From assembly GCF_003626635.1 (NCBI RefSeq), contig NZ_RAZT01000016.1, positions 87,701-151,700 on the forward strand: a DNA stretch of 64,000 bases. The letters are read 5' to 3'. The position numbers and the translations under genes are program-made. Under the pieces are notes generated by a model that saw only the letters and a program-made list of their open reading frames with translations, did not search any database and was not told the origin of the DNA. This DNA comes from Micromonospora musae. GTDB lineage: Bacteria; Actinomycetota; Actinomycetes; Mycobacteriales; Micromonosporaceae. Positions 10,987 through 20,311 of this stretch are shown one piece after another (the first letter of the stretch is position 1; every line of letters begins with the position of its first letter).

Positions 10987-12855
10987 ATGGCGGGGCGGAT
11001 CCGGGACGAGGACATCGCGTTGGTCCGGGAACGCACCTCGATCGAGGAGATCATCTCCGAGACGGTGACGCTCCGGTCCGCCGGCGGTGGCAACCTCAAG
11101 GGGTTGTGCCCGTTCCACGACGAGAAGAGCCCCTCGTTCAACGTGTCCCCGGCGCGCAACGTCTGGTACTGCTTCGGCTGCGGCGCCGGCGGCGACGCGA
11201 TCAAATTCCTGATGGACGCCGACCACCTCAGCTTCGTCGAGGCGGTCGAGCGGCTCGCCGGCCGCGCCGGGATCCAGCTGCGGTACCTGGAGACGGACTC
11301 GGGCCCGTCGCGGAGCCGCCCGCAGCAGGGGCAGCGGCAGCGGCTGGTCGCCGCGCACGCCGCGGCCGTCGAGTTCTACCAGTCCCAGCTCACCACGGCC
11401 GGCGCGCGACCGGCCCGCGAGTTCCTGGCCGCGCGCGGCTTCGACCGGGCGGCGGCCGAGCGCTACGCCTGCGGCTTCGCCCCCGACGCGTGGGACCAGC
11501 TCACCAAGCACCTGCGCCAACGTGGGTTCACCGCCGACGAGCTGGTCACCGCCGGGCTGTCCCGCCCGGCCCGGTCGGGCTCGCTCATCGACCGGTTCCG
11601 CCGCCGGCTGCTCTGGCCGATCCGGGACCTCACCGGGGACGTGATCGGCTTCGGGGCGCGCAAGCTCTTCGACGACGACGACGGCCCGAAGTACCTGAAC
11701 ACCCCCGAGACGCCGATCTACAAGAAGTCGCACGTCCTCTACGGCATCGACCAGGCCAAGCGGGAGATCGCCAAGCAGGGCAAGGTCGTCGTCGTCGAGG
11801 GCTACACCGACGTGATGGCCTGCCACCTGGCCGGCGTCACCACTGCCGTGGCCACCTGCGGCACCGCCTTCGGCGCCGACCACATCGGCGTGCTGCGCCG
11901 GCTCCTGCTCGACACCGACGCGGTGGCCGGCGAGATCATCTTCACCTTCGACGGGGATGCCGCCGGGCAGAAGGCCGCCCTGCGCGCCTTCGAGGACGAC
12001 CAACGCTTCGTGGGGCGTACCTTCATCGCGGTCAGCCCCGACAATATGGACCCGTGCGAGCTGCGCCTGGCCAAGGGTGACCTCGCCGTCCGCGACCTGG
12101 TCGCGCGCCGCGAACCGCTTGTCGACTTCGCGCTGCGGCACGTCATCAGCCGCCACGACCTCGACACCGTCGACGGCCGGGTGGAGGCGATGCGCCGCGC
12201 CGCACCCCTGGTCGCCAAGATCAAGGACCGGGAGAAGCGCCCCGAGTACGTCCGCAAGCTCGCCGGCGACCTCGGCATGGAGATCGAGCCCGTGCAGCGG
12301 GCCGTGCAGGCCGCCGCCTCGGGCGCGGGGGAGCGCGAGGCGCCCGCCCGGACACCCCGACCGGCCGCCGAGCCCGGCGTGGACAGCCCGCAGTCGATGG
12401 TCGAACGCGAGGCGTTGAAGCTCGCCCTCCAGCAGCCGGTGCTCGCCGGCCCGATGTTCGACGCGGTGGAGGCCCCCGAATACCGGCAGCCGGTCCACGT
12501 GGCCGTCCGCGAGGCGATCGCGGCGGCCGGTGGTGCGGTGGCGGCGGCCGGCGGGGCGGTGTGGATCGAATCGGTCCGGGACGCCTGCGCCGACCTGGCC
12601 GGCCAGGCCCTCGTCGCGGAGCTCGCCGTCGAACCGCTGCGGATCGACGGCGAGCCGGACCCCCGGTACGTCTCGGTGACCATGGCCCGACTGCAGTGGG
12701 GTTCGGTGACCGCGCGGATCAAGGACCTCAAGTCCCGGATCCAGCGGATCAACCCGATCAGCAACAAGGACGAATACTTCGCGCTCTTCGGCGAACTGCT
12801 GTCGCTGGAACAGCACGCCCGGGCGCTGCGCGAGCAGGCCGCGGGAGGACTGTAG
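10987..12855 (+). CDS. dnaG: DNA primase
   Basis: 622 residues. ATG 10987 is chosen over GTG 10978 because GAGGAGG (10972-10978) is then 8 nt upstream. It synthesises RNA primers at the replication fork with DnaB. The CHC2 zinc finger uses Cys41, His44, Cys62 and Cys65 (LCPFHDEKSPSF and YCFGCGAGG). The TOPRIM core has VVVVEGYTDVMA and the acidic patch FTFDGDAAGQKA. The C-terminal helicase-interacting region starts near residue 450. The next gene begins immediately after its stop. Confidence 0.97.
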   Translation: MAGRIRDEDIALVRERTSIEEIISETVTLRSAGGGNLKGLCPFHDEKSPSFNVSPARNVWYCFGCGAGGDAIKFLMDADHLSFVEAVERLAGRAGIQLRYLETDSGPSRSRPQQGQRQRLVAAHAAAVEFYQSQLTTAGARPAREFLAARGFDRAAAERYACGFAPDAWDQLTKHLRQRGFTADELVTAGLSRPARSGSLIDRFRRRLLWPIRDLTGDVIGFGARKLFDDDDGPKYLNTPETPIYKKSHVLYGIDQAKREIAKQGKVVVVEGYTDVMACHLAGVTTAVATCGTAFGADHIGVLRRLLLDTDAVAGEIIFTFDGDAAGQKAALRAFEDDQRFVGRTFIAVSPDNMDPCELRLAKGDLAVRDLVARREPLVDFALRHVISRHDLDTVDGRVEAMRRAAPLVAKIKDREKRPEYVRKLAGDLGMEIEPVQRAVQAAASGAGEREAPARTPRPAAEPGVDSPQSMVEREALKLALQQPVLAGPMFDAVEAPEYRQPVHVAVREAIAAAGGAVAAAGGAVWIESVRDACADLAGQALVAELAVEPLRIDGEPDPRYVSVTMARLQWGSVTARIKDLKSRIQRINPISNKDEYFALFGELLSLEQHARALREQAAGGL

Positions 12856-13392
12856 ATGGGACTGTTCAACCGTCGACCGAAGCTCCGACCGGCCGACCGG
12901 CCACCCCTCGCCCGCGACGAGCGGGTGCTCGCCTGGGCCTCGGCCGGGAACGGCGAGGGCGGCGGAGTCCTGGTCGCCAGCAACCTCGGCATCTGGCTGC
13001 CCGGCCGGTCGGAGCGGGTGGGCTGGCACGAGCTGATCAAGGCGACCTGGTCCGGCCGGGAGTTGACGCTCACCGTGGCCGAGCACGTCGGCGAGCGGGA
13101 CGGCTACCTGGTGGTCGCCGACGCCGTCCCGCAGACGTACCTGCTGCTCGACCCGGGTGACCTGCCGCACCAGGTGCGGGCGCGGGTCACCCGGTCGGTC
13201 GCGTACACCCAGCACCACCGGGTGCCCGGCGGCGCCGGCCGGATCGCCGCCCGGCGGGCCCCCGGCGTCGACGGCCTGACCTGGACCGTCCGCTACGACC
13301 CGGGGACCCCACCCGACGACGCCGAGGTGACCGCGGAGACCGACCGGTTGGTGGAGGCGGCCCGGGCCGCCACCGCCCCCGCCGACGTCTGA
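12856..13392 (+). CDS. conserved hypothetical protein downstream of dnaG
   Basis: 178 residues, ATG directly after the dnaG stop, with GGGAGG 8 nt upstream inside dnaG. It is soluble, with no signal peptide or membrane segment. The visible pattern is beta-rich: LAWASAGNGEGGGVLVASNLGIWLP, then WHELIKATW and a C-terminal half ending in a charged helix. The arrangement looks like a PH-like or bacterial photosensor-type small fold, but no family could be assigned. The tight position after dnaG suggests co-expression with primase. Confidence 0.8.
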   Translation: MGLFNRRPKLRPADRPPLARDERVLAWASAGNGEGGGVLVASNLGIWLPGRSERVGWHELIKATWSGRELTLTVAEHVGERDGYLVVADAVPQTYLLLDPGDLPHQVRARVTRSVAYTQHHRVPGGAGRIAARRAPGVDGLTWTVRYDPGTPPDDAEVTAETDRLVEAARAATAPADV

Positions 13393-13416
13393 GCCGCAGC
13401 GGCCGGCGACCGCGGA

Positions 13417-14436
13417 TCAGCGGGCGCCCAGGTCCTGCAGGGCCTTCTCCGCGCCCCGGTGCAGCGGCACCGGGTCGGTGCGCCGGGCGTTCTCCAGCGA
13501 GATCCCCTTCGCGGCCGGGTTCGCCTGCGCCAACGCGTCCTTGCGGTCGAAGACCGTACGGGTGATGGCGCAGGCGACGTTCGCGTCCAGGTTCGTCCGC
13601 ACCAGCAGCACGTTCGGCACCACGATGGTCGGGGTGTCCGCGGCGGTCCGGTACGCGTCCCGGCCGATCGTGCCGGCCTGGTAGGCCGGGTTCAGCTCGG
13701 CCATCTTCGGCAGCAGCGGGGTGATGTCGAGGAACCGCACCCGGTCACCGGCGGTGGTGAACAGGTCGGTCACCCCGCCCGTGGGGAGCCCGCCGGACCA
13801 GAAGAAGGCGTCGATGCTGCCGTCCTTCATCCCCTCGACGGTCTTGGTGAGGTCGAGCCGCTGCGCCTGGATGTCCTTCGCCGGATCGAGCCCCGCCGCC
13901 TGGAGCAGCCGGTGGGCGATCACCTCGGTGCCGGACTTCGGCGAGCCGGTGGAGATCCGCTTGCCCCGCATGTCGGCGACCGAGGAGATCCCGGCGTCGT
14001 TGCGGACCACGACCTGGGTGTAGTTGTCGTAGATGCGGGCCAGCGCCTGCACCGGCTGGGCGGCGGTGAAGCTCTCCTTGCCCTGGACCGCGTTGACCGC
14101 CGTGTCGAAGAGGGAGAAGGCGACGTCGTACTGGCCGGCGACCAGCTGCTCGATGTTCTGCACCGAGGCGCCCGTCTCAGCGGCGGTGCCGCTCAGCCGG
14201 CCGCCGGTGGCGTCGGGGAGTTGACCGGCGAGGGCGTTGCCGACCACGTAGTAGACGCCTGTCGAGTTGCCGGTCGCGATGCCGACCCGGGTGTCCCGGT
14301 CCACCTCGCAGCTGACCTCGCTGGCGGTGTCGTCCTCCGCCGCGCCACCCTGCCGGCCACCGCAACCCGCCAGTCCCGCGGCCGCGACGGCGAGCACGCC
14401 CACGCCCGCGAGGAGCCGAACCTTCATCCCGCTCAC
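13417..14436 (-). CDS. TAXI-family TRAP transporter solute-binding lipoprotein
   Basis: 339 residues, GTG 14436 with GGGAGG 8-9 nt upstream. The N-terminus is a lipoprotein signal with lipobox LAGC (Cys25), so the protein is tethered outside the membrane. TAXI-type features are RVGIATGNSTGVYYVVGNALAG, the INDYTQ-like IYDNYTQVVVRNDAGISSVADMRGKRISTGSPKSG (split across the fold) and DGSIDAFFWSGG. It delivers a small organic acid or amino acid (family substrates include glutamate and other carboxylates) to the fused permease gene just upstream, with GTGA overlap. Confidence 0.92.
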   Translation of the reverse strand: MSGMKVRLLAGVGVLAVAAAGLAGCGGRQGGAAEDDTASEVSCEVDRDTRVGIATGNSTGVYYVVGNALAGQLPDATGGRLSGTAAETGASVQNIEQLVAGQYDVAFSLFDTAVNAVQGKESFTAAQPVQALARIYDNYTQVVVRNDAGISSVADMRGKRISTGSPKSGTEVIAHRLLQAAGLDPAKDIQAQRLDLTKTVEGMKDGSIDAFFWSGGLPTGGVTDLFTTAGDRVRFLDITPLLPKMAELNPAYQAGTIGRDAYRTAADTPTIVVPNVLLVRTNLDANVACAITRTVFDRKDALAQANPAAKGISLENARRTDPVPLHRGAEKALQDLGAR

Positions 14437-16895
14437 CGTGTTACCTCCCTCAGCTCAGCAGTTGTCCCGGCCTGCCCGCCGGACCGACCGGCGGAGCCGC
14501 GTCGTACGAGCACCCCCGCGACGGCCACGGCGGCCAGCCCGACACCGATCGCCACCGACACCGGCTCCAGGCGGAGCAGGACCACGCCGGCGAGCGCGGC
14601 GAGCACCCGTTCCGGCGTACCGGCCGGTCCCACACCGGGCAGCCAGCCGCCGGCCGCGACGGCGAGTACGGCGACGCTGAGCGCGAGGACCACGGTGGCC
14701 GTCAGGATCTGCCGCGGCCCGCCGATGCCGAGCAGCCCGAGGCCCGCGGGTGTGATCACGAAGGCGATCGGGATGAGGTACGCCGGCAGCGCGTAGCGCA
14801 GCGTCTGCCACATGGTGGGCACCAGCCGGCCGCCGGTGACCGCCGCCGCGGCGACAGCGGCGAGGGCGGTCGGCGGGGACGCCTCGGAGAGCACCGCGAA
14901 GTAGAAGACGAACATCGCGGCGGCCGGCGTGGCCACCCCCAGGTCGAGCAGCGCCGGCCCGATGATCACCCAGCCGATCACGAAGGAGGCGGTGACCGGC
15001 ACGGCGAGCCCGAGCAGGGTGAGCGCGACCGCGGCGAGGAGCGCGGTGAGCACCAGCACCACGGCCGGGTCGTCGGTGACCGCTCGGGCGCCGTCCAGCA
15101 GCAACGCCGCCGTCTGCGGGCCGAGCCCGGTCTTCGTGGTGGTCGCCGTGATGATGCCGGCGGCGGCGCAGACGGCGGTGACCGCCAGCACGCCGCGTAC
15201 GCCGCCGACCAGGGCGGCGGTCAGCCGGCCCGGGGTGAGCCGGTGGGCCCGGTCCAGGAAGGAGAGTGCGGCGGCGAGCACTGTCGCGAGCACCACGGCC
15301 CGGGTGGCCGACATGCCCACGGCGAGCAGCACGATGATGACGACCAGGGACGCGAAGTGGTAGCCGAACCGGCCGAGCAACCGCCACGGGGAGGCCACGT
15401 CGACGAAGACCGCCCGGACGCCCGAGCGGCGGGCGTCGATCTCCACGGAGAGCAGGATGCCGAGGTAGTAGAGGACGGTCGGCACGGTGGCCCAGCCGAG
15501 CACCTGCAGGTACGAGACGCCGAGGTACTCGGCGATGATGAACGCCGCCGCGCCGAGCGTGGGCGGGGAGAGGATCGCGCCCACCCCGGCCGCGGCCAGC
15601 ATGCCGCCGGCGCGCTCCGCCGGGTATCCGGCCCGCCGCAGGATCGGCCAGGTCACCGCGCCGATGCTGACCGTGGTGGCGGCTCCCGAACCGGAGACGG
15701 TCCCGAGCAGGAATCCGGAGGCGACCGCGGTGCGTCCGGCGGCCGTCCGGGACCGGCGGAACGCCGCGCTGGAGAGCTCGACGAAGAACCGGCCCGCGCC
15801 GGAGAGGTCCAGCACCGCGCCGTAGATGGTGAAGAGCACGATGTACGACGCGGCGACGTCCAGCGGGGTGCCGTAGAAACCGCTGTCGGAGTTGTAGAAG
15901 GCGTCGACGAGTTGGCTGAAGTCGAGCCCGGCGTGGGCCACCGGCCAGGACTGCGGGAGCAGGCCGCCGTAGTAGCCGTAGCCGAGGAAGAGCAGGCAGA
16001 CCGCGGGCAGGATCCACCCGGTGGTACGCCGGCACGCCTCCAGCAGCAGCAGGAGCAGCACGGTGCCCATCGCCAGGTCGGCCGGGGCGAGCAACCCCTG
16101 CCGGTCGAGGAAGGCGTCGTAGCCGCCGCCACCCGAGCCGAACGGGATCGGTAGCACCGGGTAGAGGCAGGCGACCAGCGCCAGCGCGGCGAGCGACCAG
16201 TCCGCCACGGTGGGCCGGGACCGGCTGCCGGCCGCGCCCGGTCGTACGGTTCGCGGTTCGGGTTCGGCCCCGGCCGGTGGGCGCTCATCGGACTGCGGCC
16301 CGGCGTGCTCGTGCGTCGGCTCACCACTCGGCCCGGCGTGGTCGTGCGTCGGCTCACCACTCAGCCCGGCGTGGTCGTGGGTCGGCTCGGCACCCGGCCG
16401 GGCGTGGAATCCGGCGGGCTGATCGGCGCGGCGGCGCAGCCGCAGGCCGGAAGGGTAGGCGAGGAAGACCAGCGGCAGCACACCCGCGAGGAAGATGATC
16501 AGGTAATACTTGCTGCCCTGCGGCAACGGCCGGAAGACCTGCCAGAGGGCGAGCACGCCGACGGCCACCGCCGCCGCGCCGACGAGCAGGTTGACCGTGC
16601 CGGTGAGCGCCCGGCCGGGCTTCTCGTCCTCGAACTGCGCGGCCAGCTCGGGCAGCCCGTCCGGGTCGGGCCGCGGCACTGTGCCGGAGCGTCCACTGTG
16701 CTTCCCGGCCGGAGCCTCGTCGACGGCGGCGCGCGCGGTCTCGCCGGGCGCGGCGGATCCCTCGGGCGCGCGGGCCGGGTCCGGGCCGGTCGCGGCCTCG
16801 GTCGGGCCGTCCACGGCCTCCTCCGGGGCCGGGCGGCGCGGTGCCGGCGGCGAACCGTCGGGAGAGCGGGTGGACGCCACAAAGGGAAGATACAC
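14433..16895 (-). CDS. TRAP transporter fused permease (small + large subunit)
   Basis: 820 residues, longer than usual. The first about 100 residues are Pro/Ala-rich and acidic with no membrane segment. Two hydrophobic helices follow (near 102-120 and 130-148), then a hydrophilic insertion with three 11-residue His-containing repeats. The TRAP-type large domain comes next, with motifs GTVSGSGAATTVSIGAVTWPILRRAGY and GVGAILSPPTLGAAAFIIAEYLG. It forms the sodium-coupled symport channel for the TAXI lipoprotein encoded downstream. The start codon (GTG 16895) has no clear ribosome site, so the exact N-terminus is uncertain. Confidence 0.9.
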   Translation of the reverse strand: MYLPFVASTRSPDGSPPAPRRPAPEEAVDGPTEAATGPDPARAPEGSAAPGETARAAVDEAPAGKHSGRSGTVPRPDPDGLPELAAQFEDEKPGRALTGTVNLLVGAAAVAVGVLALWQVFRPLPQGSKYYLIIFLAGVLPLVFLAYPSGLRLRRRADQPAGFHARPGAEPTHDHAGLSGEPTHDHAGPSGEPTHEHAGPQSDERPPAGAEPEPRTVRPGAAGSRSRPTVADWSLAALALVACLYPVLPIPFGSGGGGYDAFLDRQGLLAPADLAMGTVLLLLLLEACRRTTGWILPAVCLLFLGYGYYGGLLPQSWPVAHAGLDFSQLVDAFYNSDSGFYGTPLDVAASYIVLFTIYGAVLDLSGAGRFFVELSSAAFRRSRTAAGRTAVASGFLLGTVSGSGAATTVSIGAVTWPILRRAGYPAERAGGMLAAAGVGAILSPPTLGAAAFIIAEYLGVSYLQVLGWATVPTVLYYLGILLSVEIDARRSGVRAVFVDVASPWRLLGRFGYHFASLVVIIVLLAVGMSATRAVVLATVLAAALSFLDRAHRLTPGRLTAALVGGVRGVLAVTAVCAAAGIITATTTKTGLGPQTAALLLDGARAVTDDPAVVLVLTALLAAVALTLLGLAVPVTASFVIGWVIIGPALLDLGVATPAAAMFVFYFAVLSEASPPTALAAVAAAAVTGGRLVPTMWQTLRYALPAYLIPIAFVITPAGLGLLGIGGPRQILTATVVLALSVAVLAVAAGGWLPGVGPAGTPERVLAALAGVVLLRLEPVSVAIGVGLAAVAVAGVLVRRGSAGRSGGQAGTTAELREVTR
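16297..16395 (-). repeat. 33-bp tandem repeat coding a His-rich loop in the TRAP permease
   Basis: Three in-frame units (16297-16329, 16330-16362, 16363-16395) encode EPTHDHAG-type 11-residue repeats; a decayed fourth unit follows. They fall in a hydrophilic loop between predicted membrane helices. The pattern T-H-[DE]-H-A-G suggests possible metal binding, but no function is shown. Confidence 0.85.
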
Positions 16896-16962
16896 GCCGA
16901 TTGATGGCCGGCGGGGGTGGCGCCGCCCGGGTAAATCGGGTGGAGCTGTCGGACCCGGCGGT

Positions 16963-16968
16963 TAGGGT
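16963..16968 (+). promoter_or_regulatory. candidate -10 element of a leaderless promoter
   Basis: TAGGGT lies exactly 6 nt before GTG 16975, and no Shine-Dalgarno is present. This matches the TANNNT spacing of leaderless actinobacterial transcripts. Confidence 0.55.
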
Positions 16969-16974
16969 CGGGCG

Positions 16975-17901
16975 GTGACCAGGGCACTCATCGAGGCACG
17001 TCGGCTGGTGAAGAGGTTCGGTGACTTCACCGCGGTCGATGGCATCGACGTAGCGGTTCTTCCCGGGGAGGCGTTCGGCTTCCTGGGGCCCAACGGCGCC
17101 GGCAAGTCGTCGACCATGCGGATGATCGGTTGCATCTCCCCGCCGAGCGGGGGCGCGCTGCGCATCCTGGGCATGGACCCGGTCCGCGACGGGCCGGCGA
17201 TCCGGGCCCGGCTCGGGGTCTGCCCGCAACTGGACAATCTCGACCCCGAGCTCACCGTTCGGGAGAACCTGACCACCTACGCCCGCTACTTCGGCATTCC
17301 CCGTCGGGTCGCCCGGCAGCGGGCGGGCGAGCTGCTCGACTTCGTCCAGCTCGCCGAGCGCGCCGACAGCAAGGTCGAGCCCCTCTCCGGTGGCATGAAG
17401 CGGCGGCTCACCATCGCCCGCGCGCTGGTGAACGAGCCGGAGATCGTGCTTCTCGACGAGCCGACCACCGGGCTCGACCCGCAGGCCCGGCACCTGGTGT
17501 GGGAGCGGCTGTTCCGGCTCAAGCAGCAGGGGGTGACGCTGGTGCTGACGACCCACTACATGGACGAGGCCGAGCAGCTCTGCGACCGGCTGGTCGTGAT
17601 GGACGGCGGCCGGATCGTCGCCGAGGGGTCGCCTCGCGTGCTGATCGAGCGGCACTCCACCCGTGAGGTGGTGGAGCTGCGCTTCGCCGCCGAGTCGCAG
17701 GAGGCGTTCGCCGGAAAGCTCGACGGGCTGGGTGAGCGGATCGAGGTGCTGCCCGACCGGATCCTGCTCTACGTCGCCGACGGTGACGCGGCGGTGGCCG
17801 AGGTGCACGCGCTCGGCCTCAACCCGGCCAACGTGCTGGTCCGCCGCAGCAGCCTGGAGGACGTCTTCCTGCACCTCACCGGCCGCACCCTCGTCGACTA
17901 G
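16975..17901 (+). CDS. ABC-2 exporter ATP-binding protein (DrrA/NodI-like)
   Basis: 308 residues from GTG 16975. Walker A is GPNGAGKS, the signature is LSGGMKRRLTIARAL, Walker B is EIVLLDEPTTGLDPQ and the switch is LTTHYMDEAEQL. A C-terminal regulatory extension ends in RRSSLEDVFLHLTGR, as in DrrA. It is the only ATPase near two orphan ABC-2 permeases at 19484-21121, so the three probably form one exporter although about 1.6 kb separates them. Cargo is unknown; DrrA and NodI relatives export antibiotics or lipo-oligosaccharides. Confidence 0.92.
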   Translation: MTRALIEARRLVKRFGDFTAVDGIDVAVLPGEAFGFLGPNGAGKSSTMRMIGCISPPSGGALRILGMDPVRDGPAIRARLGVCPQLDNLDPELTVRENLTTYARYFGIPRRVARQRAGELLDFVQLAERADSKVEPLSGGMKRRLTIARALVNEPEIVLLDEPTTGLDPQARHLVWERLFRLKQQGVTLVLTTHYMDEAEQLCDRLVVMDGGRIVAEGSPRVLIERHSTREVVELRFAAESQEAFAGKLDGLGERIEVLPDRILLYVADGDAAVAEVHALGLNPANVLVRRSSLEDVFLHLTGRTLVD

Positions 17902-17977
17902 GGGCAACGGTGCGGGGATGGCAGCCCTAAGATCAACTCCGCAGGTTTCGGCGAACGTACGAGCGAGGGGTGATCCG

Positions 17978-18517
17978 GTGTCCGGTGTGGAGGTCGGCCT
18001 GCGACGCCAGGAGGGGCTGGGCGCTCTATACCTCGGTATCTTCGCCACCATCTGGTTCAGCGTCCCGGCCGCGGAGCAGCCACTGCGCGGCCTGCTGGTG
18101 GCGGGCAGTGTGGCGGCGCTGCTCACCGCGGTGGCCGGCGGTGTCGTCACGGCCCGGTCCCGGGGTGCGGCCGCCGGCCCGCGTGATCGGGCGAATGACC
18201 GCCGTTACCTCCTGATCGTCGTGGCCGAGTTCGCGCTCGCCGGCCTCGGTGCGGCGGCGTTGGCCGTCGCCGGCTGGTCGGAGTACATCCCTGTGCTGGT
18301 CTGCGCCGTGGTGGGGCTGCACTTCTTTCCGCTCGCACCCGTGCTGGGCAGCCCGCTGCTGCGACACCTCGGCGTCGCGACCTGCGCCGTGGCGGTGGCC
18401 GGTTTGTTTACCGGGCTGCTGACGGGGGTGTCGGCCGGCGTGGTCGTGGGCACCGGCGCCGGAGTCCTGCTGCTCGGCTACGCCCTCCGGTCGCTGGTGC
18501 GCGGCGTCCGCGGCTGA
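17978..18517 (+). CDS. small multi-pass membrane protein, unknown function
   Basis: 179 residues. GTG 17978 is chosen because GAGGGG ends 7 nt upstream. About six hydrophobic segments are seen: near 14-30, 36-54, 76-96, 101-118, 124-142 and 146-166. No recognised domain. A possible -10 (TAAGAT, near 17928) lies upstream. It is placed between the ABC ATPase and its probable permeases, which may be coincidence. Confidence 0.75.
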   Translation: MSGVEVGLRRQEGLGALYLGIFATIWFSVPAAEQPLRGLLVAGSVAALLTAVAGGVVTARSRGAAAGPRDRANDRRYLLIVVAEFALAGLGAAALAVAGWSEYIPVLVCAVVGLHFFPLAPVLGSPLLRHLGVATCAVAVAGLFTGLLTGVSAGVVVGTGAGVLLLGYALRSLVRGVRG

Positions 18518-18589
18518 GCCACCGCCACCGCCACCGTCGCCGGTCATCGCTCCGCTCTGCGACGGACCGATCCGGCGCGGGGTGTGGCG

Positions 18590-18931
18590 TCAGCCGGCGA
18601 TGAGCAGACCCGCCCCGGCCAGCAGGGCCAGGGTGAACACCGCGGCGAGGGCGGCGGCGCGCCGGCGTGCGCCGGCACCGCCGACGAGACGTAGGGCGAG
18701 GGCGAGCGGGCCGATGGGCAGCATGGTCCGGGTCTCCTTCCGGTCGACGACGGCGATCAGGGCGGCAGCACCGAGGATGCCGGCGGCGAGCCGTAGCGGT
18801 GACACGCCCAGCTCGGTCGCGCCGTGCACGTCGGCCTGCCACTGTTCGAGGTAGCGGGCGCGCCGTTCGCGGGCGAGCAGGCGCGTGGCGCAGCGGACGA
18901 CGGTGAGCGCGACGCGCTCGGACGGCGTCAT
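18590..18931 (-). CDS. membrane protein paired with a PadR regulator
   Basis: 113 residues, ATG 18931 with GGGAGG 7-8 nt upstream, overlapping the PadR stop (TGATG). The N-terminus RRARYLEQWQADVHGATELGVSPLRLAAG is an amphipathic cytosolic stretch seen in small actinobacterial membrane proteins encoded with PadR-like regulators (recollection, not searched). Two to three hydrophobic helices follow. It is probably controlled by, or works with, the adjacent PadR protein. Confidence 0.78.
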   Translation of the reverse strand: MTPSERVALTVVRCATRLLARERRARYLEQWQADVHGATELGVSPLRLAAGILGAAALIAVVDRKETRTMLPIGPLALALRLVGGAGARRRAAALAAVFTLALLAGAGLLIAG

Positions 18932-19242
18932 CAGGCCTCCCGGGGTCGGGTGAGACGCTGCCGGGCCTTCCGCGTGGCGGCCTGCGCGCAGACTCGTCGT
19001 GCCGCCACGGCGCCGTCGACGGTCAGCTCGTACATCCGCCGTCGGGGACCGCGACGCTCGGTCTCCTCCCAGCGCGACGTCAGCCAGCCGTGGCGTTCCA
19101 GCCGCTCCAGCAGCGGGTAGACGCTGCCCGAGGGGCGCCCGGTCAGCTTGATGATCTCCAAACCCCACCGGGGCCGGTCACTGTCGAGCAGCACGCGGAG
19201 TACGTCGACCGTCGCGGCGCCGATGCGTTCGAGTGGCTGCAC
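18931..19242 (-). CDS. PadR-family transcriptional regulator
   Basis: 103 residues from GTG 19242. A winged helix spans about residues 8-85, with SGSVYPLLERLERHGWLTSRWEE and RRRMYELTVDGA, which are the recognition helix and wing of PadR proteins. It lacks the long C-terminal dimerisation helix of PadR-s1 and ends in a short basic tail. It is divergent from the ABC permease at 19484, with a candidate operator at 19252-19263, so autorepression and control of the divergent genes are likely. Confidence 0.9.
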   Translation of the reverse strand: MQPLERIGAATVDVLRVLLDSDRPRWGLEIIKLTGRPSGSVYPLLERLERHGWLTSRWEETERRGPRRRMYELTVDGAVAARRVCAQAATRKARQRLTRPREA

Positions 19243-19251
19243 GCATCAAGG

Positions 19252-19263
19252 CTACCTATGTAG
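19252..19263. promoter_or_regulatory. candidate PadR operator
   Basis: CTACCTATGTAG is a 12-bp imperfect inverted repeat 9 bases upstream of the PadR start. On the minus strand a TAATCT -10-like hexamer adjoins it. Assignment to PadR is inference from position. Confidence 0.45.
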
Positions 19264-19483
19264 ATTAAGCCTGTCCAGCGAATGCGGAACCGAGACTGTC
19301 GCTGTCTTCTCGTTCCCCGCCCGCCATGCTCCCGCACCGGTCCGAACTCGTGCTCACCCTCCCGGCGGGCGGCGGGCGGCGCGGCGGAAACTGCCGCGAC
19401 ACGTACGCCGGCCGGCCGTAGGGTGGCGGCGGCTGTCGTACCCCTCCGGTACGAAGGCCGCGACGGGCGGAGAGCGGTCGGGG

Positions 19484-20299
19484 GTGGTCGTGGTGGGCGT
19501 GGCCCCATCGGTGCGGGAACGGACCCGCCCGCCGCTGCCACGGGTGCCGGCGTTCACCGTCCTCAATTTCTTCCTGGTGGGCTATCGCCGCACCTGGCGG
19601 GCCGGGGTCTTCTCGTCCTTCCTGCTGCCGGTCCTGACGGTGCTCGGGTTCGGTGTCGGTGTCGGCACCTACGTCGACCAGGGCGTCGACGGCGTCAGCT
19701 ATCTCGACTGGTTGGTGCCCGGCCTGATCGCGTCGACGGCGCTGCAGGTGGCGCTCGGCGACTCGACCTGGCCCGTGTTCAGCAACTTTCAATGGATCAA
19801 GACGTACTACGCGCAGAGCGCCGCGCCGCTGCGGGTCGGTGACATCCTCGTCGGCCACCTGCTGTACGTGATGTTCCGGGTGCTCACCACGATCGCCGCC
19901 TTCCTGTTGGTCACCGCGCTCTTCGGCGCGCTGCGATCACCCTGGGCGCTGGCCACCTTGCCGGTGGCGGCGCTGCTCGGCCTGGCGGTCGCCGCACCGA
20001 CCTTCGCCTACAGCGCGGCCGTCGACAGCGACAGTTGGCTCGCCCTGTTGTTCCGCTTCGCAGTCATCCCGATGACCCTCTTCGCCGGGGTGTTCTTCCC
20101 GGTCGACGGCCTACCCGAGGGGCTGCGCTGGCTGGCGTACGCGACACCGCTCTGGCACGCCGTCGACCTGTGCCGGGCGGCGACCCTCGGCGTCGCCGCG
20201 GAGTGGTCGGTCGCCGGTCACCTGCTCTACCTCGTGGCCTGGGCGCTCGCCGGCGGCCTGCTGGCCCGCCGGGCGTTCCGCCGCCGACTCGTCGTCTAG
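19484..20299 (+). CDS. ABC-2 type exporter permease 1
   Basis: About 271 residues. The frame opens upstream; GTG 19484 is preferred because GGAGAG lies about 9 nt before it, and in-frame GTGs at 19490, 19493 and 19499 are alternatives. Six hydrophobic segments include FSSFLLPVLTVLGFGVGVGTYV and FRFAVIPMTLFAGVFFPVDGLPEGLRWLAYATPLWHAVDL (listed as parts of one C-terminal region). The latter is the ABC-2/NodJ signature. It is followed 12 bases later by permease 2 and probably pairs with the ATPase at 16975. Confidence 0.88.
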   Translation: MVVVGVAPSVRERTRPPLPRVPAFTVLNFFLVGYRRTWRAGVFSSFLLPVLTVLGFGVGVGTYVDQGVDGVSYLDWLVPGLIASTALQVALGDSTWPVFSNFQWIKTYYAQSAAPLRVGDILVGHLLYVMFRVLTTIAAFLLVTALFGALRSPWALATLPVAALLGLAVAAPTFAYSAAVDSDSWLALLFRFAVIPMTLFAGVFFPVDGLPEGLRWLAYATPLWHAVDLCRAATLGVAAEWSVAGHLLYLVAWALAGGLLARRAFRRRLVV

Positions 20300-20311
20300 G
20301 AAGGGCCGATC

